A DNA stretch of 64,000 bases from Psychrobacter glacincola (lineage in GTDB: Bacteria; Pseudomonadota; Gammaproteobacteria; Pseudomonadales; Moraxellaceae): contig NZ_CAJGZH010000002.1 in assembly GCF_904846075.1 (NCBI RefSeq), positions 1,054,001 through 1,118,000 on the forward strand, read 5' to 3'. The notes beneath the pieces were generated by a model that worked only from the letters and a program-made list of their open reading frames with translations, searched no databases and was not told where the DNA came from. Shown here piece after piece: positions 8,068 through 17,039 of this stretch (the first letter of the stretch is position 1; every line of letters starts with the position of its first letter). The position numbers and the translations under genes were made by a program.

Positions 8068-8658
8068 ATGTCTACTAAGCGCCGCAAGCTTGTTTTACGA
8101 TATTCATCACCGGTAACGATGTGGTTCGGCATGTTGGTCGCATGTTTTGCTTGGATCATGCACATCACGCTGTTGCTCACACCTCTGTGGGATGATAATG
8201 CCCACTTAGGTCATGGTATCTGTGCAGAGCTTGCACCGATTGTATCGGCAGCTAAGCAGTATGAGCAAATACAGACTGATATTGCGCAAACAAATCACAA
8301 CATACCCATTGATAGTGCCGCTCGTCATTTACTTCATCATAATGCATCCCTATCTTTAGCATCGCCTGCGACCGTTGAGCCAGTTATAACGGTTGACGCC
8401 GCACCTTCACAGGAAGATTTGTATAGCAAAGATAAGGTTGCAAGCTCTGAATCTAACCCTGATGCCGTAAAATACACTGGCTGTGACCTTTGCACTGCCA
8501 TGTCTGCGGCACTATTGCCAGTCGCTTTTACACATACTGACTCGGCTTTGATTGAGCTGTCTACTGTCTCAGTTACGTTTTTGTATCGCTCACATACCTA
8601 CTCTCCTAGTAATTTTTTACGACCCCTCGCACGCGCTCCTCCAGTTACACTCACATAA
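8068..8658 (+). CDS. DUF2946-like protein next to copper receptor
   Basis: A 196-residue protein with one N-terminal membrane segment (about residues 15-40, MWFGMLVACFAWIMHITLLL), a poorly conserved, His-containing middle, then the signature CDLCTAMSAALLP and a C-terminal RAPP. DUF2946 proteins share this CxxC and the terminal arginine-rich RAPP end, and are habitually encoded next to TonB-dependent copper receptors. The CxxC is a plausible metal site. Topology suggests a periplasmic domain. The receptor gene follows after a 465-base gap that contains a miniature repeat element. The ATG at 8068 is the only reasonable start in frame. Confidence 0.75.
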   Translation: MSTKRRKLVLRYSSPVTMWFGMLVACFAWIMHITLLLTPLWDDNAHLGHGICAELAPIVSAAKQYEQIQTDIAQTNHNIPIDSAARHLLHHNASLSLASPATVEPVITVDAAPSQEDLYSKDKVASSESNPDAVKYTGCDLCTAMSAALLPVAFTHTDSALIELSTVSVTFLYRSHTYSPSNFLRPLARAPPVTLT

Positions 8659-8684
8659 CTATCTACATTTATAGTCCAATATTT

Positions 8685-8861
8685 TTAGGCCGTGTCCTCA
8701 TTTTAAAAATGGTGATAAACATGAGATAAATTGCCGTCAAACAAGAAAAGTAGCGCAAATAATATCGAGATATTAATAAGCTATTTGACGATGTTTGGCA
8801 AAATTTAGCCATTTTTAGCCCATTTCGAAAGTAATCGATTGAATTGGGGACACGCCCTAGA
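8685..8861. mobile_element. miniature TA-flanked inverted-repeat element, about 175 bp (family 1, long copy)
   Basis: Ends GGCCGTGTCC (left) and GGACACGCCC (right) are inverted repeats with 9 of 10 matches, and both are bordered by TA, as expected for a TA target duplication. The element encodes nothing. Its left end CCTCATTTTAAAAATG recurs at 19275, 51348 and 58703. It sits between the DUF2946 gene and the copper receptor gene. Confidence 0.65.
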
Positions 8862-9123
8862 GCATGAGTGACAATGCTCTCAATCAACGCGCTCATTTGA
8901 CGCTCTGATTGAGGCACTTGTATGCGTTTGCCTAAAACATTGCGCTCAAAACTGTGCTCATAATATTGTGCTCAAAATGCTATCTATTTATATCGGAAAA
9001 TATTCGGCAAGTGCTTAGTCTAAGTCCATAAATGGCTTGGCTTACCTTGGCTTACATTGCCTCTTGGTAAAAACTGAATAACCGATGTCATAAAATATTT
9101 TTGCGAATTTCTAGGAAAGTAAG

Positions 9124-11427
9124 ATGTTATCTTCATCAATAAACGCTGTACCTATTTTAAAACTAAGTGTTTTAGCTTTGTCTTTATTGCATATCAGTAG
9201 CGCTTATGCGGATTCCACAACCGTAAAGGCGCACATGCCTACTACTGATGATGAGCCACATATTCAATTGCCAGAAATCGTCGTTTATGCGACAGCAGCG
9301 GATAAGCGCTCTAGTACCAATGCACTTGGGACAGCCGCCACCCTTGATCAAAAATTTATTAACAGTAAACAAGTGGTAAGCAGTGATACGGCCACTATAC
9401 TGACAAAAATACCCGGTCTAAATGTCCAAAGTGCCGGTGGCATCTCAAACTTGCCCGTGATGAGAGGCTTGGCGGACAACCGTCTGCGTATCTTAGTGGA
9501 TGGCGTTGACTCAATCGCCTCCTGTCCAAACAGTATGAACTCACCCTTGTCTTATATTGCGCCAAGCGCTATAGAGAAGACCACCGTCTATGCAGGTGTG
9601 ACGCCTGTGAGTGTCGGTGGAAATAGTATTGGCGGTACTATCGTTGTCGAAACAGCAGAGCCTATGTTTTCAACGGATAGCGACATATTAACCTCAGGTG
9701 AAATTGGCACATTTTATCGTAGTAATGGTGACGCTTATGGTGCCAATTTATCTACCACAGCGGCAAACGATCAGCTTAGCCTCACCTATAAAGGCAGCTT
9801 TGCGCAGGCGGATAATTATAAAGCTGGTGGTGATTTTAAATCTTATACAGAGACAGGAAACGCTGGTAAAACCTTAGCGAAAGACGAAGTTGGTTCAACC
9901 GCCTATGAAAGCAAAAACCAGTCAGTAGATGTGGCTTATAAGAATGGCAATCATCTACTACAAGGCACTTATTTGTGGCAAAACGTCCCAAAAGAGCTAT
10001 ATCCAAATCAGCGGATGGACATGCTCGACAATCAGCTTGACCGCATTAATTTGCGCTACAAAAGCGAGTTAAATTGGGGACAGTTAGAAGCACAGGCCTA
10101 TCATGAAGATGTCGATCACTATATGAATTTTGGGGAAGACAAACAGTTCGTGTACGGTAATGCCAAAGGTATGCCGATGTACACCAGTAGCGAGACCATC
10201 GGTGCCAATCTTAAAGGTATTATTGATTTAACCAACCAAGGCACGCTCAATATAGGTGCTGAATATCAAGACTACACGCTAGATGACACGTGGGCGGCAT
10301 CTGGCGACGGTATGATGTCGCCAAACGACTTTCAAAATATCAACAATGGTCAGCGTCAGCGTATCGGTATCTATGGCGAATGGGAAAAAGACATCTCGCC
10401 TGACTGGAGCACCCAGCTTGGCGCTCGCTATGAAAACGTACGTACCAGTGCTGATGAAGTACATGGCTATCAAATCGATGGTCAAAACAATATGACCAAT
10501 CAGCTGCGAGATAGCGCTAACTTTAATGCCAGTAACCGCCGAACCACTGATAACAACTTTGATATTACTGCACTCGCACGCTACGACATTGATTCACAAA
10601 AAAATCTAGCCTTAGGTCTATCGCACAAAGAACGCACGCCAAGCTTATATGAACGCTATACATGGTCCACTTGGAAAATGGCGGCCATCATGAATAATAC
10701 CGTTGGTGACGGTAATGGCTATTTTGGTGATCCTAATCTACGCCCAGAAAAATCTAACACCCTATCTGCCACCTTAGACTGGCGCGGTGCTGATGAGAGC
10801 TGGGGCATCAAAGCCACTCCTTACTATTCAAAAATTGATGACTATGTCGATGCCGTACAGTGGAACCCAATGGCAAACACAGCAGCTAGCACTCAAACAA
10901 CGAATCAATATAATGTGCTGCGCTATACCAACCAAGATGCTGAGATATATGGCATAGATATCTCAGCCAATCGGGAGCTGGCAGCAAATGCTTGGGGGCA
11001 CTGGGATATAGTAGGATCGTTAAGCTATACCAAAGGGGAAAATAAAGACAGCGGCTCAGACTTATATAACATCATGCCATTCAATGGCAGTGTTGCCCTG
11101 AATCGGGAAAATAACGGTTGGACAAACCAAATCGAAGTGGTGGGCGTCGCGGCTAAAAATGATATCTCAACCCCTCGCAACGAAATTAAAACGGCGGGTT
11201 ATGGTCTCTTAAATCTCAGTACAGGCTATCAGTTTAAAGAGGTAGCGATTGAGGCTGGTATCGATAACGTATTCGATAAAAACTATGCCCTACCTCTAGG
11301 GGGCGCATACATGGGTCAAGGCAAAACCATGTCGATGAATGGCGAAATAGGTAGCGGTTCTAACTGGGGCACTGCCGTCCCTGGCGCGGGCCGATCATTG
11401 TATGTGGGTGTCAACTATAAGTTTTAG
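9124..11427 (+). CDS. TonB-dependent copper receptor (OprC/NosA type)
   Basis: A 767-residue outer-membrane protein. Signal peptide (about 1-29), TonB-box-like LPEIVVYA (about 49-56), plug domain, then a 22-strand barrel ending in YKF with terminal Phe. The plug segment MRGLADNRLRILVDGVDS followed by SCPNSMNSPLSYI carries the CxxxM copper-binding pair (Cys134, Met138) known from Pseudomonas OprC; VYAGVTPVSVGGNSIGGTI is also diagnostic. It is predicted to take up copper, which the nitrate and oxygen respiratory enzymes need. The neighbours, DUF2946 and a Met/His-tailed membrane protein, support this. A miniature element lies in its upstream region and may affect its expression. Confidence 0.92.
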   Translation: MLSSSINAVPILKLSVLALSLLHISSAYADSTTVKAHMPTTDDEPHIQLPEIVVYATAADKRSSTNALGTAATLDQKFINSKQVVSSDTATILTKIPGLNVQSAGGISNLPVMRGLADNRLRILVDGVDSIASCPNSMNSPLSYIAPSAIEKTTVYAGVTPVSVGGNSIGGTIVVETAEPMFSTDSDILTSGEIGTFYRSNGDAYGANLSTTAANDQLSLTYKGSFAQADNYKAGGDFKSYTETGNAGKTLAKDEVGSTAYESKNQSVDVAYKNGNHLLQGTYLWQNVPKELYPNQRMDMLDNQLDRINLRYKSELNWGQLEAQAYHEDVDHYMNFGEDKQFVYGNAKGMPMYTSSETIGANLKGIIDLTNQGTLNIGAEYQDYTLDDTWAASGDGMMSPNDFQNINNGQRQRIGIYGEWEKDISPDWSTQLGARYENVRTSADEVHGYQIDGQNNMTNQLRDSANFNASNRRTTDNNFDITALARYDIDSQKNLALGLSHKERTPSLYERYTWSTWKMAAIMNNTVGDGNGYFGDPNLRPEKSNTLSATLDWRGADESWGIKATPYYSKIDDYVDAVQWNPMANTAASTQTTNQYNVLRYTNQDAEIYGIDISANRELAANAWGHWDIVGSLSYTKGENKDSGSDLYNIMPFNGSVALNRENNGWTNQIEVVGVAAKNDISTPRNEIKTAGYGLLNLSTGYQFKEVAIEAGIDNVFDKNYALPLGGAYMGQGKTMSMNGEIGSGSNWGTAVPGAGRSLYVGVNYKF

Positions 11428-11515
11428 GTGTCATTAAGATAGGTCATTAACTGACTAACATAACGATTAAACCTTCAACAGATTTTATTTATTTTATATC
11501 TTAGGAAGCACCTTC

Positions 11516-12418
11516 ATGACTATGGCACTATTAATTGCAGCATTCTTAATGGGATTTTTTGGTTCGCCGCATTGCTTAGGTATGTGTGGCGGTATCGTCA
11601 CCGCATTCGGACTATCGATGAAAGAAACCAGTCCAGCAAAAAAACGCGGCCTCATTGCGACTTACCATTTGGGGCGCTTACTCAGTTATGCCCTATTGGG
11701 CTTAATTGCTGGCGTAATTGGCACCACGGTATTAACCCCTCTGATGGTTGGCAATAGCACACCTCGCATTCTACTAGGATTGGTCTTGGTATTTGTAGGA
11801 TTAACCATGCTAGGGTTGCCTTTTTTAAACAAGCTTGAACGTCTTGGTATGCATTTTTGGCAAGCTCTATCACCTCTTCGGCAGAAAGTATTCCCCTTAA
11901 ACACCTTTCCTCGAGCATTGACGGCAGGTTTATTATGGGGGTTTTTACCCTGTGGTCTCGTTTATGGCGCATTACTTATTGCGGTCGTCGGTCATGACCC
12001 GCTCACAGGTGCCGTGTTAATGTTTGTCTTTGGTCTAGGAACCGTACCCATGCTCGTCGCTACGCACGGAACGGTCAACTGGATGCGCAATCAAATCGGG
12101 CGTTTGCGCTTAAGGCAAGTGAATGGCGTAATCATGATATTATCTGGCTTAGCCGTCATAGCGGTGCCGATGATCATGGCCAATATGCATGGTGGACACG
12201 GGCAAATGAACCACGAGCAAATGAATCATGAGCAAATGAACCACGAGCAGATGAGTCATGAGCAGATGAGTCATGAGCAAATGAATCACGAGCAAATGAA
12301 TCACGAGCAAATGAATCACGAGCAAATGAATCACGAGCAAATGAATCACGAGCAAATGAATCACGAACAAATGAATCACGAGCAAATGAATCACGAGCAA
12401 ATGAATCACGAGCAATAA
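11516..12418 (+). CDS. SafE/UreH-like membrane protein with 14x MNHEQ tail
   Basis: A 300-residue protein. Residues 1-220 form about six membrane segments of the SafE/DsbD-like (COG2836, PF13386) family. The first helix carries GSPHCLGMCGGI (His19, Cys20, Met23, Cys24), a likely transmembrane metal site, and a second LLWGFLPCGLVYGA repeats the theme. The C terminus is a HGGHG linker followed by 14 tandem pentapeptides (12 MNHEQ, 2 MSHEQ) running to the last codon, a Met/His-rich extramembrane tail expected to bind Cu(I)/Cu(II). It lies 88 bases after the copper receptor, so it is probably a co-regulated copper importer or chaperone. The family also occurs in cytochrome oxidase assembly loci. 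Confidence 0.85.
   Translation: MTMALLIAAFLMGFFGSPHCLGMCGGIVTAFGLSMKETSPAKKRGLIATYHLGRLLSYALLGLIAGVIGTTVLTPLMVGNSTPRILLGLVLVFVGLTMLGLPFLNKLERLGMHFWQALSPLRQKVFPLNTFPRALTAGLLWGFLPCGLVYGALLIAVVGHDPLTGAVLMFVFGLGTVPMLVATHGTVNWMRNQIGRLRLRQVNGVIMILSGLAVIAVPMIMANMHGGHGQMNHEQMNHEQMNHEQMSHEQMSHEQMNHEQMNHEQMNHEQMNHEQMNHEQMNHEQMNHEQMNHEQMNHEQ
12206..12415 (+). repeat. 14 x 15-bp in-frame tandem repeat
   Basis: Exactly 210 bases made of 14 units of ATGAATCACGAGCAA and close variants, encoding MNHEQ, with MSHEQ at units 4 and 5. The last ten units are nearly identical, including at synonymous positions, which points to recent expansion by slippage or recombination. The unit number should vary between strains. 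Confidence 0.95.
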
Positions 12419-12464
12419 AAACGTCTCTCATGTACATAGGAGGCAATGATATTTTAAATTATGG

Positions 12465-12496
12465 ATAGGGCATTTTTAACGTGCCCTATTTTTTTA
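12465..12496. terminator. terminator between SafE-like gene and response regulator
   Basis: ATAGGGCA pairs with TGCCCTAT around a 9-base loop, followed by eight T. It lies between convergent genes. Confidence 0.8.
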
Positions 12497-13432
12497 TCTG
12501 CTAATGCGCCAACCTCTGAATTTAGCAAAGAAACCTTTTAGCCTTTCAGAAAAATTAAAAGCCTCTGACTCCGGCACTTCTTCAACATGATGACGAGCTG
12601 CCAGTATCGGCTGCTGCACCAATCGTTCGTGATGATCGAAAGCCCGATCAAGACTGATACTCATGATAGAGAAGTTAGTCGGACGTGGTAGACAGCGATA
12701 TACCTGACCCTTATTAATTAATTCAATGACCATATGGGCATCTTTGAATTCAGTCAACATCAGCACCATCAGATCTGGCTGGATATTTTTTAAGGCATAA
12801 ACGATGGGGGTAATATTTTCTTTATTGAGCGTCGAATCTGTAATCGTGACACCAAAGCGTTTTTTTTGTAATAACTTTGCGGCCTGTTCAAGGTTACTCG
12901 CCCAGCTCACGGTATAAGCGCTCTTAAAATGACTTTTTATTTGTTGATAGACACTCTCATCATCGTCTAGTACCAATATATGGCGATTGCTAACCGTGCC
13001 ACTATTAACACGGTTTTGAGTTGCATCATTTTTCATAGTGTTTTGTGTGATTTCTTGCGTTTGCTGAGCAATTTCTGTGGCTTTATTAACGATTTTTTTA
13101 AGTTCATCATTTTGCCATGGCTTAGTGATATAGCGATAAATTTCGCCCTCATTCACAGAATCCATCACGGCATTCAGATCCGCATAACCAGTTAACAAGA
13201 TACGAATAGTATTTGGTGAAGCTGCTTTGATGTCACTCAATACTTCTGTACCTTGCTTATCTGGCATGCGTTGGTCGCTGATGACCACTTGTACTTCATT
13301 CTGGCTAACATATTCCATTAGCTCAGTGGCATCGGTAGTAATAAATACGTCATGTGACTGGCGAAAATGCATTTTTAAGCTGCGCAAGATACGCGGCTCA
13401 TCATCGATAAAAGCGATTTTTGGTTTTTGCAT
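12494..13432 (-). CDS. response regulator with two receiver domains
   Basis: A 312-residue cytoplasmic protein. The first receiver domain (about 4-120) has the acidic pair at Asp10/Asp11, the phosphorylatable Asp53 in ISDQRMP, and YITKPW with the conserved Lys, in the style of RpfG-type regulators. A linker (about 120-150) leads to a second receiver (about 151-265) with LDDDES and a probable phospho-Asp at about 199 (TITDS). In the second domain the conserved Lys-Pro is replaced by Arg-Pro (CLPRP), so it may be degenerate. No output domain is present. It starts 33 bases after the kinase gene and is its likely partner. Confidence 0.85.
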   Translation of the reverse strand: MQKPKIAFIDDEPRILRSLKMHFRQSHDVFITTDATELMEYVSQNEVQVVISDQRMPDKQGTEVLSDIKAASPNTIRILLTGYADLNAVMDSVNEGEIYRYITKPWQNDELKKIVNKATEIAQQTQEITQNTMKNDATQNRVNSGTVSNRHILVLDDDESVYQQIKSHFKSAYTVSWASNLEQAAKLLQKKRFGVTITDSTLNKENITPIVYALKNIQPDLMVLMLTEFKDAHMVIELINKGQVYRCLPRPTNFSIMSISLDRAFDHHERLVQQPILAARHHVEEVPESEAFNFSERLKGFFAKFRGWRISR

Positions 13433-13465
13433 GACGCTCTCTTTAAATAAGTGGTTGGAAGTCTC

Positions 13466-15823
13466 TCAACTTTCAAATAAGGCTTGCGAAGGTTTCTTTT
13501 CATGAACGATAGACTGTATCGGTAGCATGAGGGTAAACGTCGTGCCCTTGCCAACGACTGAGCTAACTTCAATGCGTCCACTATGTTGTTCGATGATTTG
13601 TGCCGTAATGGCCAATCCTAACCCTGTGCCATCGCCTACTTTTTTGGTGGTAAAAAACGGCTCAAAGATATGCGTTAAAATAGGCTCTGCGATACCGACA
13701 CCATTGTCTATAATATGTACAACGATATATTGCTGCGCCTCATCGACAGACGAGCTGACTTGCAATGTCCCTTTATGATCTGGCGGCATGGCTTGCGCGG
13801 CATTATTAAATAGGTTTAGTAATACTTGGTTAATTTGTGAAGGATTACACTGAATGAGCGGCAGCTCGGCTAGATTGGTTTTGACGTCTAAGGTTTTTAA
13901 ATTATTGCGAGCCATAATCAATGAGGTATTGATGCAATCATTGATATCGATATCTTTTACTTTGGATTCGTCCAGTCGAGAAAAGTCCCGCAAGCTGACG
14001 ACCAGTTCAGCAATTTGGTCGACGCCATAAAGTCCATCTTTGATTAAATCTGCCAAATCTTCACTGACTTCATCTTCTTTAATCTCTTCACAGCATTGTA
14101 AAGTCTCTTCTATCAGTATCTTGACTTGCTCTTGATTGATAGTTGGCGCTTTTAACGCCTGCAATAATTGATCGGTATGCTGTAGCAATTCATCAAAACG
14201 CACGAGATTATCACCGACCAGCTCCATATTACTTCGTACGTAACCCAGCGGTGTGTTGACCTCATGAGCGACACCCGCCACCATTTGACCTAATGTAGCC
14301 ATTTTTTCGGAGCGCACCAGATGCACTTGCGAGGCTTTCAACTCATCCATGGCTTGCTGCAAGTCTTGGGTACGGGCGGCAACTTGTTTTTCTAGATGGA
14401 CATTGATTTCAGCAAGTGCGCCTTCATTTTCGACGACGCGGTCGATCAGTTGGTTGGTCTGCTCACTGATGATTTGAATTTCGCTGACATTTGAGTGTGG
14501 CAGTTTAAGGGCGCTTAATTGTTGGTATTTTTTTTGCTCAATTAATGCACCCATATCAGCCACTGCTAGTGCCATGTACTTTAACGGTCGCGTAAAGTAG
14601 CGACGGAACACCCATGCAGTCAACAACAAGATAGGAATAAAACCCAGTAGCATGGTTTGAATCAGCTGGTTCGACAATGCATTTGCCACGCTCATCATGT
14701 CATTATTGGGCTTGACGATGACCATCTTCCAATAGGTAAATGGCATACGAAACACAAAGGCGGTGGCGGGCTGCTGCAACACAAAGTCATTGGGCACAGC
14801 GATGGTCTCAATCAAGTGACTGTCTACCAGATTAAACGTTTGGTCAATATTCAATAGCAGCAATGCTGACAGCAACTTGGATTCTTGTTCGCTGATTTTA
14901 TTCAGATTGGTCGTACTCAAAATACTACGTGCCGCGAGCGTATAACGACTTTCATCTCTGGCAACTGCCTCATCGATGAGTGTTTGATTAATGCTATCTA
15001 GGCTGTCCGCAATAGGGGCAAAGCTAGGATGTTTCTCGGACAATTGATGCGCGGTTACCATCTCGCCTTGGGGATTATCTTCAGTCGCTTGCGTGACCAT
15101 AGATTGATCAGGAAAGGTCAAAAATCGATTGTCCAAGTCTACCAAAAAGACATAACCACCCAGCTTATCTTGCCACTTTTTCATAGCCTCATCGAGGTTA
15201 TCTAATAGCAGATTAAAACTAACCACTCCATCAAAAGCCTGATTGCGACTGTCATACAATGCCTTGGCACACGTCATCATCGGCTGATTGCTTTGCGGAT
15301 CAACATACGCACGGCTCCAGACACAGTGGTCATGACGTGCGTACATCGCAGGAATGTACCACCACTCTCTATAATAGGGACTCGGCGTTTGGCGCACTTG
15401 ATTATACTGCTCTAACGGTTGCATGTTGCCTGAGTCATCACGCGCCCATACAAACGACTGGCGCTCTCGGTTTTGAGCGTACATATTTGGATCAAACCAC
15501 ACGCCACCGCCCACAATTCGTGGATCGGTCTGTTGCATGAGATTACCAAAAGTTTCTCTATAAAGGCTGTCTTCTTTTGGCAAGCCGCCCGCCATCGCAC
15601 TGGTTGCCTTTGCCAGTCCGTCGACATGGCTGATATTCGCCATAATGCTATTAATGGCTTCGTTACCCGTTTCAACCACTGTCTCTGAAGTCATCTCCAG
15701 TATACGAGGCTTAGCTTGAGTCTCAATAACCCAATACACCATTAGGATAATTAGTAAAAAAGCCAATGCTAAAATAATCAGCATGCGTGTGGAAATACTA
15801 CCAAGCCGACCAGCAACACTCAT
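13466..15823 (-). CDS. membrane sensor histidine kinase with Cache-type domain
   Basis: A 785-residue kinase. First membrane segment about 13-33; a periplasmic dCache-like domain about 40-375 (GGVWFDPNMY, then YREWWYIPA, typical of dCache_1 ligand domains); second membrane segment about 388-406; a HAMP-like linker and coiled coil about 410-500; then a HisKA domain with His520 in VAHEVNTPLGYV and an HATPase domain with the N, G1 and G2 boxes (NLFNNAAQAM, DNGVGIAEPILTHIFEPFFTTK, GTGLGLAI). It belongs to the class of kinases resembling DctB. The signal is probably a small molecule bound outside the membrane. It is co-transcribed with the dual-receiver regulator. Confidence 0.9.
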   Translation of the reverse strand: MSVAGRLGSISTRMLIILALAFLLIILMVYWVIETQAKPRILEMTSETVVETGNEAINSIMANISHVDGLAKATSAMAGGLPKEDSLYRETFGNLMQQTDPRIVGGGVWFDPNMYAQNRERQSFVWARDDSGNMQPLEQYNQVRQTPSPYYREWWYIPAMYARHDHCVWSRAYVDPQSNQPMMTCAKALYDSRNQAFDGVVSFNLLLDNLDEAMKKWQDKLGGYVFLVDLDNRFLTFPDQSMVTQATEDNPQGEMVTAHQLSEKHPSFAPIADSLDSINQTLIDEAVARDESRYTLAARSILSTTNLNKISEQESKLLSALLLLNIDQTFNLVDSHLIETIAVPNDFVLQQPATAFVFRMPFTYWKMVIVKPNNDMMSVANALSNQLIQTMLLGFIPILLLTAWVFRRYFTRPLKYMALAVADMGALIEQKKYQQLSALKLPHSNVSEIQIISEQTNQLIDRVVENEGALAEINVHLEKQVAARTQDLQQAMDELKASQVHLVRSEKMATLGQMVAGVAHEVNTPLGYVRSNMELVGDNLVRFDELLQHTDQLLQALKAPTINQEQVKILIEETLQCCEEIKEDEVSEDLADLIKDGLYGVDQIAELVVSLRDFSRLDESKVKDIDINDCINTSLIMARNNLKTLDVKTNLAELPLIQCNPSQINQVLLNLFNNAAQAMPPDHKGTLQVSSSVDEAQQYIVVHIIDNGVGIAEPILTHIFEPFFTTKKVGDGTGLGLAITAQIIEQHSGRIEVSSVVGKGTTFTLMLPIQSIVHEKKPSQALFES

Positions 15824-16089
15824 AGATAAACCTTATATTGATGCGTCTACCATCATCAATGCATCACTTAATGAATAAAGACACCAGTGATACGAAACCA
15901 CCATTTATAGTGGGCTCAAGGATACGATGCCGTCATGACAATATGATGACAAAAGTTTTGTTTTCTTATCTGTTGACCAGTATCTTTTAATTAACAACAA
16001 TTAGCTTGCGGTTGGTAAATACAACCTTGTACTTATTTAGCGCTGCTCTCTTTTTATCATCAATAACATCATGCAGCTTATTGAGCGCA

Positions 16090-16197
16090 TATAGTCAGAG
16101 CACTTTTAAACCGCTACGGTGTTACCCGCCCTATATGTACTCAGTGTACTATCTGCGGTCGGTCGCCTTGTAGCGATTCTAAAATTCCTTAACTATA
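16090..16197. mobile_element. 108-bp miniature inverted-repeat element (family 2)
   Basis: The ends TATAGTCAGAGCACTTTTAA (left) and, on the opposite strand, TATAGTTAAGGAATTTTAGA are imperfect inverted repeats of about 33 bases, each reaching a common CGCTAC. The interior (GTGTTACCCGCC to GCGGTCGGTCGCC) is non-coding. This has the structure of a MITE, with TATA at both borders. Confidence 0.55.
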
Positions 16198-16227
16198 GCT
16201 GTACTATTATCAGCCATTGCAAGGCAC

Positions 16228-16255
16228 AAAAAAGCCACTTATTTTTTAAGTGGCT
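16228..16255 (-). terminator. orphan terminator hairpin
   Basis: GCCACTTA pairs with TAAGTGGC. On the reverse strand the stem is followed by TTTTTT, so it should end a leftward transcript, yet no leftward gene is visible directly upstream. It may belong to a small RNA or to a lost gene. Confidence 0.6.
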
Positions 16256-16562
16256 TCTTCATATTCAAGTCAGTCGCTAATTTTTTTATTTATGTCATCA
16301 ATATCTCTATGATTATAGAGTCTGCCAAGTTTATCTTGTTCTGTACTGTGAAATTTTATACATATGTTATATTAATAATACTAATATAGAGGGTGTGTTT
16401 GTATTTTATATAATATCGCGGATCACCGTCACTTATCACTGATTGCAAAGCCTGTCTGCTGTACACTCAGAGCTTAATATCACTGGCTCATACAGCTATT
16501 CAACTAACCCTAAAGAAAGGCGCTCACAAAGTCTTTCTCTTTTAAATATTAAAGGAAAAGCG

Positions 16563-17039
16563 ATGCGTCCTTTGTTTTTTAGTACTTTGTGCTTAGCAAG
16601 TAGTCTTTCACTAATGGCTTGTAGTAGTCATCAACCAACCACGGCAAAAGAATCAACAGCTATCATTAACAACACGGCAAAAGAGAACGCTGACGAACAG
16701 CTAAGCATGGAGCCGTCCAGCCCCGAAGAACCGTTATCAGCGTTCACCGCTTTTGGTAATACAGAAAAAAGTTGGCGCACAGTAATTGATGGCAACCAAC
16801 TCAGCATTGAAGCAGATTTTTTGAAACCAACGACCATCGTTGTCTCTCGTTCGACATATGCCGAAGGTGTGGAATACGTGAGTACCGTTAGCGGCAAGCC
16901 TATTATTATGAATATAAATAGCCAGATTTGTACCGATGATAATGGCTATCAAAATGAATTTACGGTGACGTTAACTTATGATAATAAAAGCTATCAAGGT
17001 TGCGCCGTTGCTGGAGCGTATGAAACAGCGCCTACGTAA
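16563..17039 (+). CDS. lipoprotein with COG3650-like domain
   Basis: A 158-residue lipoprotein: signal MRPLFFSTLCLASSLSLMAC with the lipidated Cys at residue 20, a Ser/Thr/Glu-rich linker, then a domain of about 85 residues (WRTVIDGNQLSIE to GCAVAG) whose ICTDDNGYQNEFTVTLTY...YQGCA end resembles COG3650 and HslJ-type small envelope domains with two Cys. The frame extends upstream to 16443, but the ATG at 16563 follows AAAGGAAAAG and yields the signal peptide, so it was chosen. The role is unknown. It is located upstream of oleate hydratase but 205 bases away, and probably separate. Confidence 0.75.
   Translation: MRPLFFSTLCLASSLSLMACSSHQPTTAKESTAIINNTAKENADEQLSMEPSSPEEPLSAFTAFGNTEKSWRTVIDGNQLSIEADFLKPTTIVVSRSTYAEGVEYVSTVSGKPIIMNINSQICTDDNGYQNEFTVTLTYDNKSYQGCAVAGAYETAPT

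Larger units (their letters stand above)
15824..16562. other. 740-base gap holding a MITE, an orphan terminator and AT-rich DNA
   Basis: Contains the kinase promoter area, the 108-bp element at 16090-16197, the hairpin at 16228-16255, and on the reverse strand a 32-codon open frame ending just before that hairpin (reading KFHSTEQDKLGRLYNHRDID...), with no start codon. No gene is called. Confidence 0.5.

Noticed and set aside
8669-8917. 82-codon reverse-strand open frame
   Set aside because: It consists of the miniature element at 8685-8861 and its flanks, and is not a gene.
12149-12446. Two reverse-strand frames with repeated LVIHL and FARDS units
   Set aside because: They are mirror products of the 15-bp repeat that encodes MNHEQ on the plus strand.
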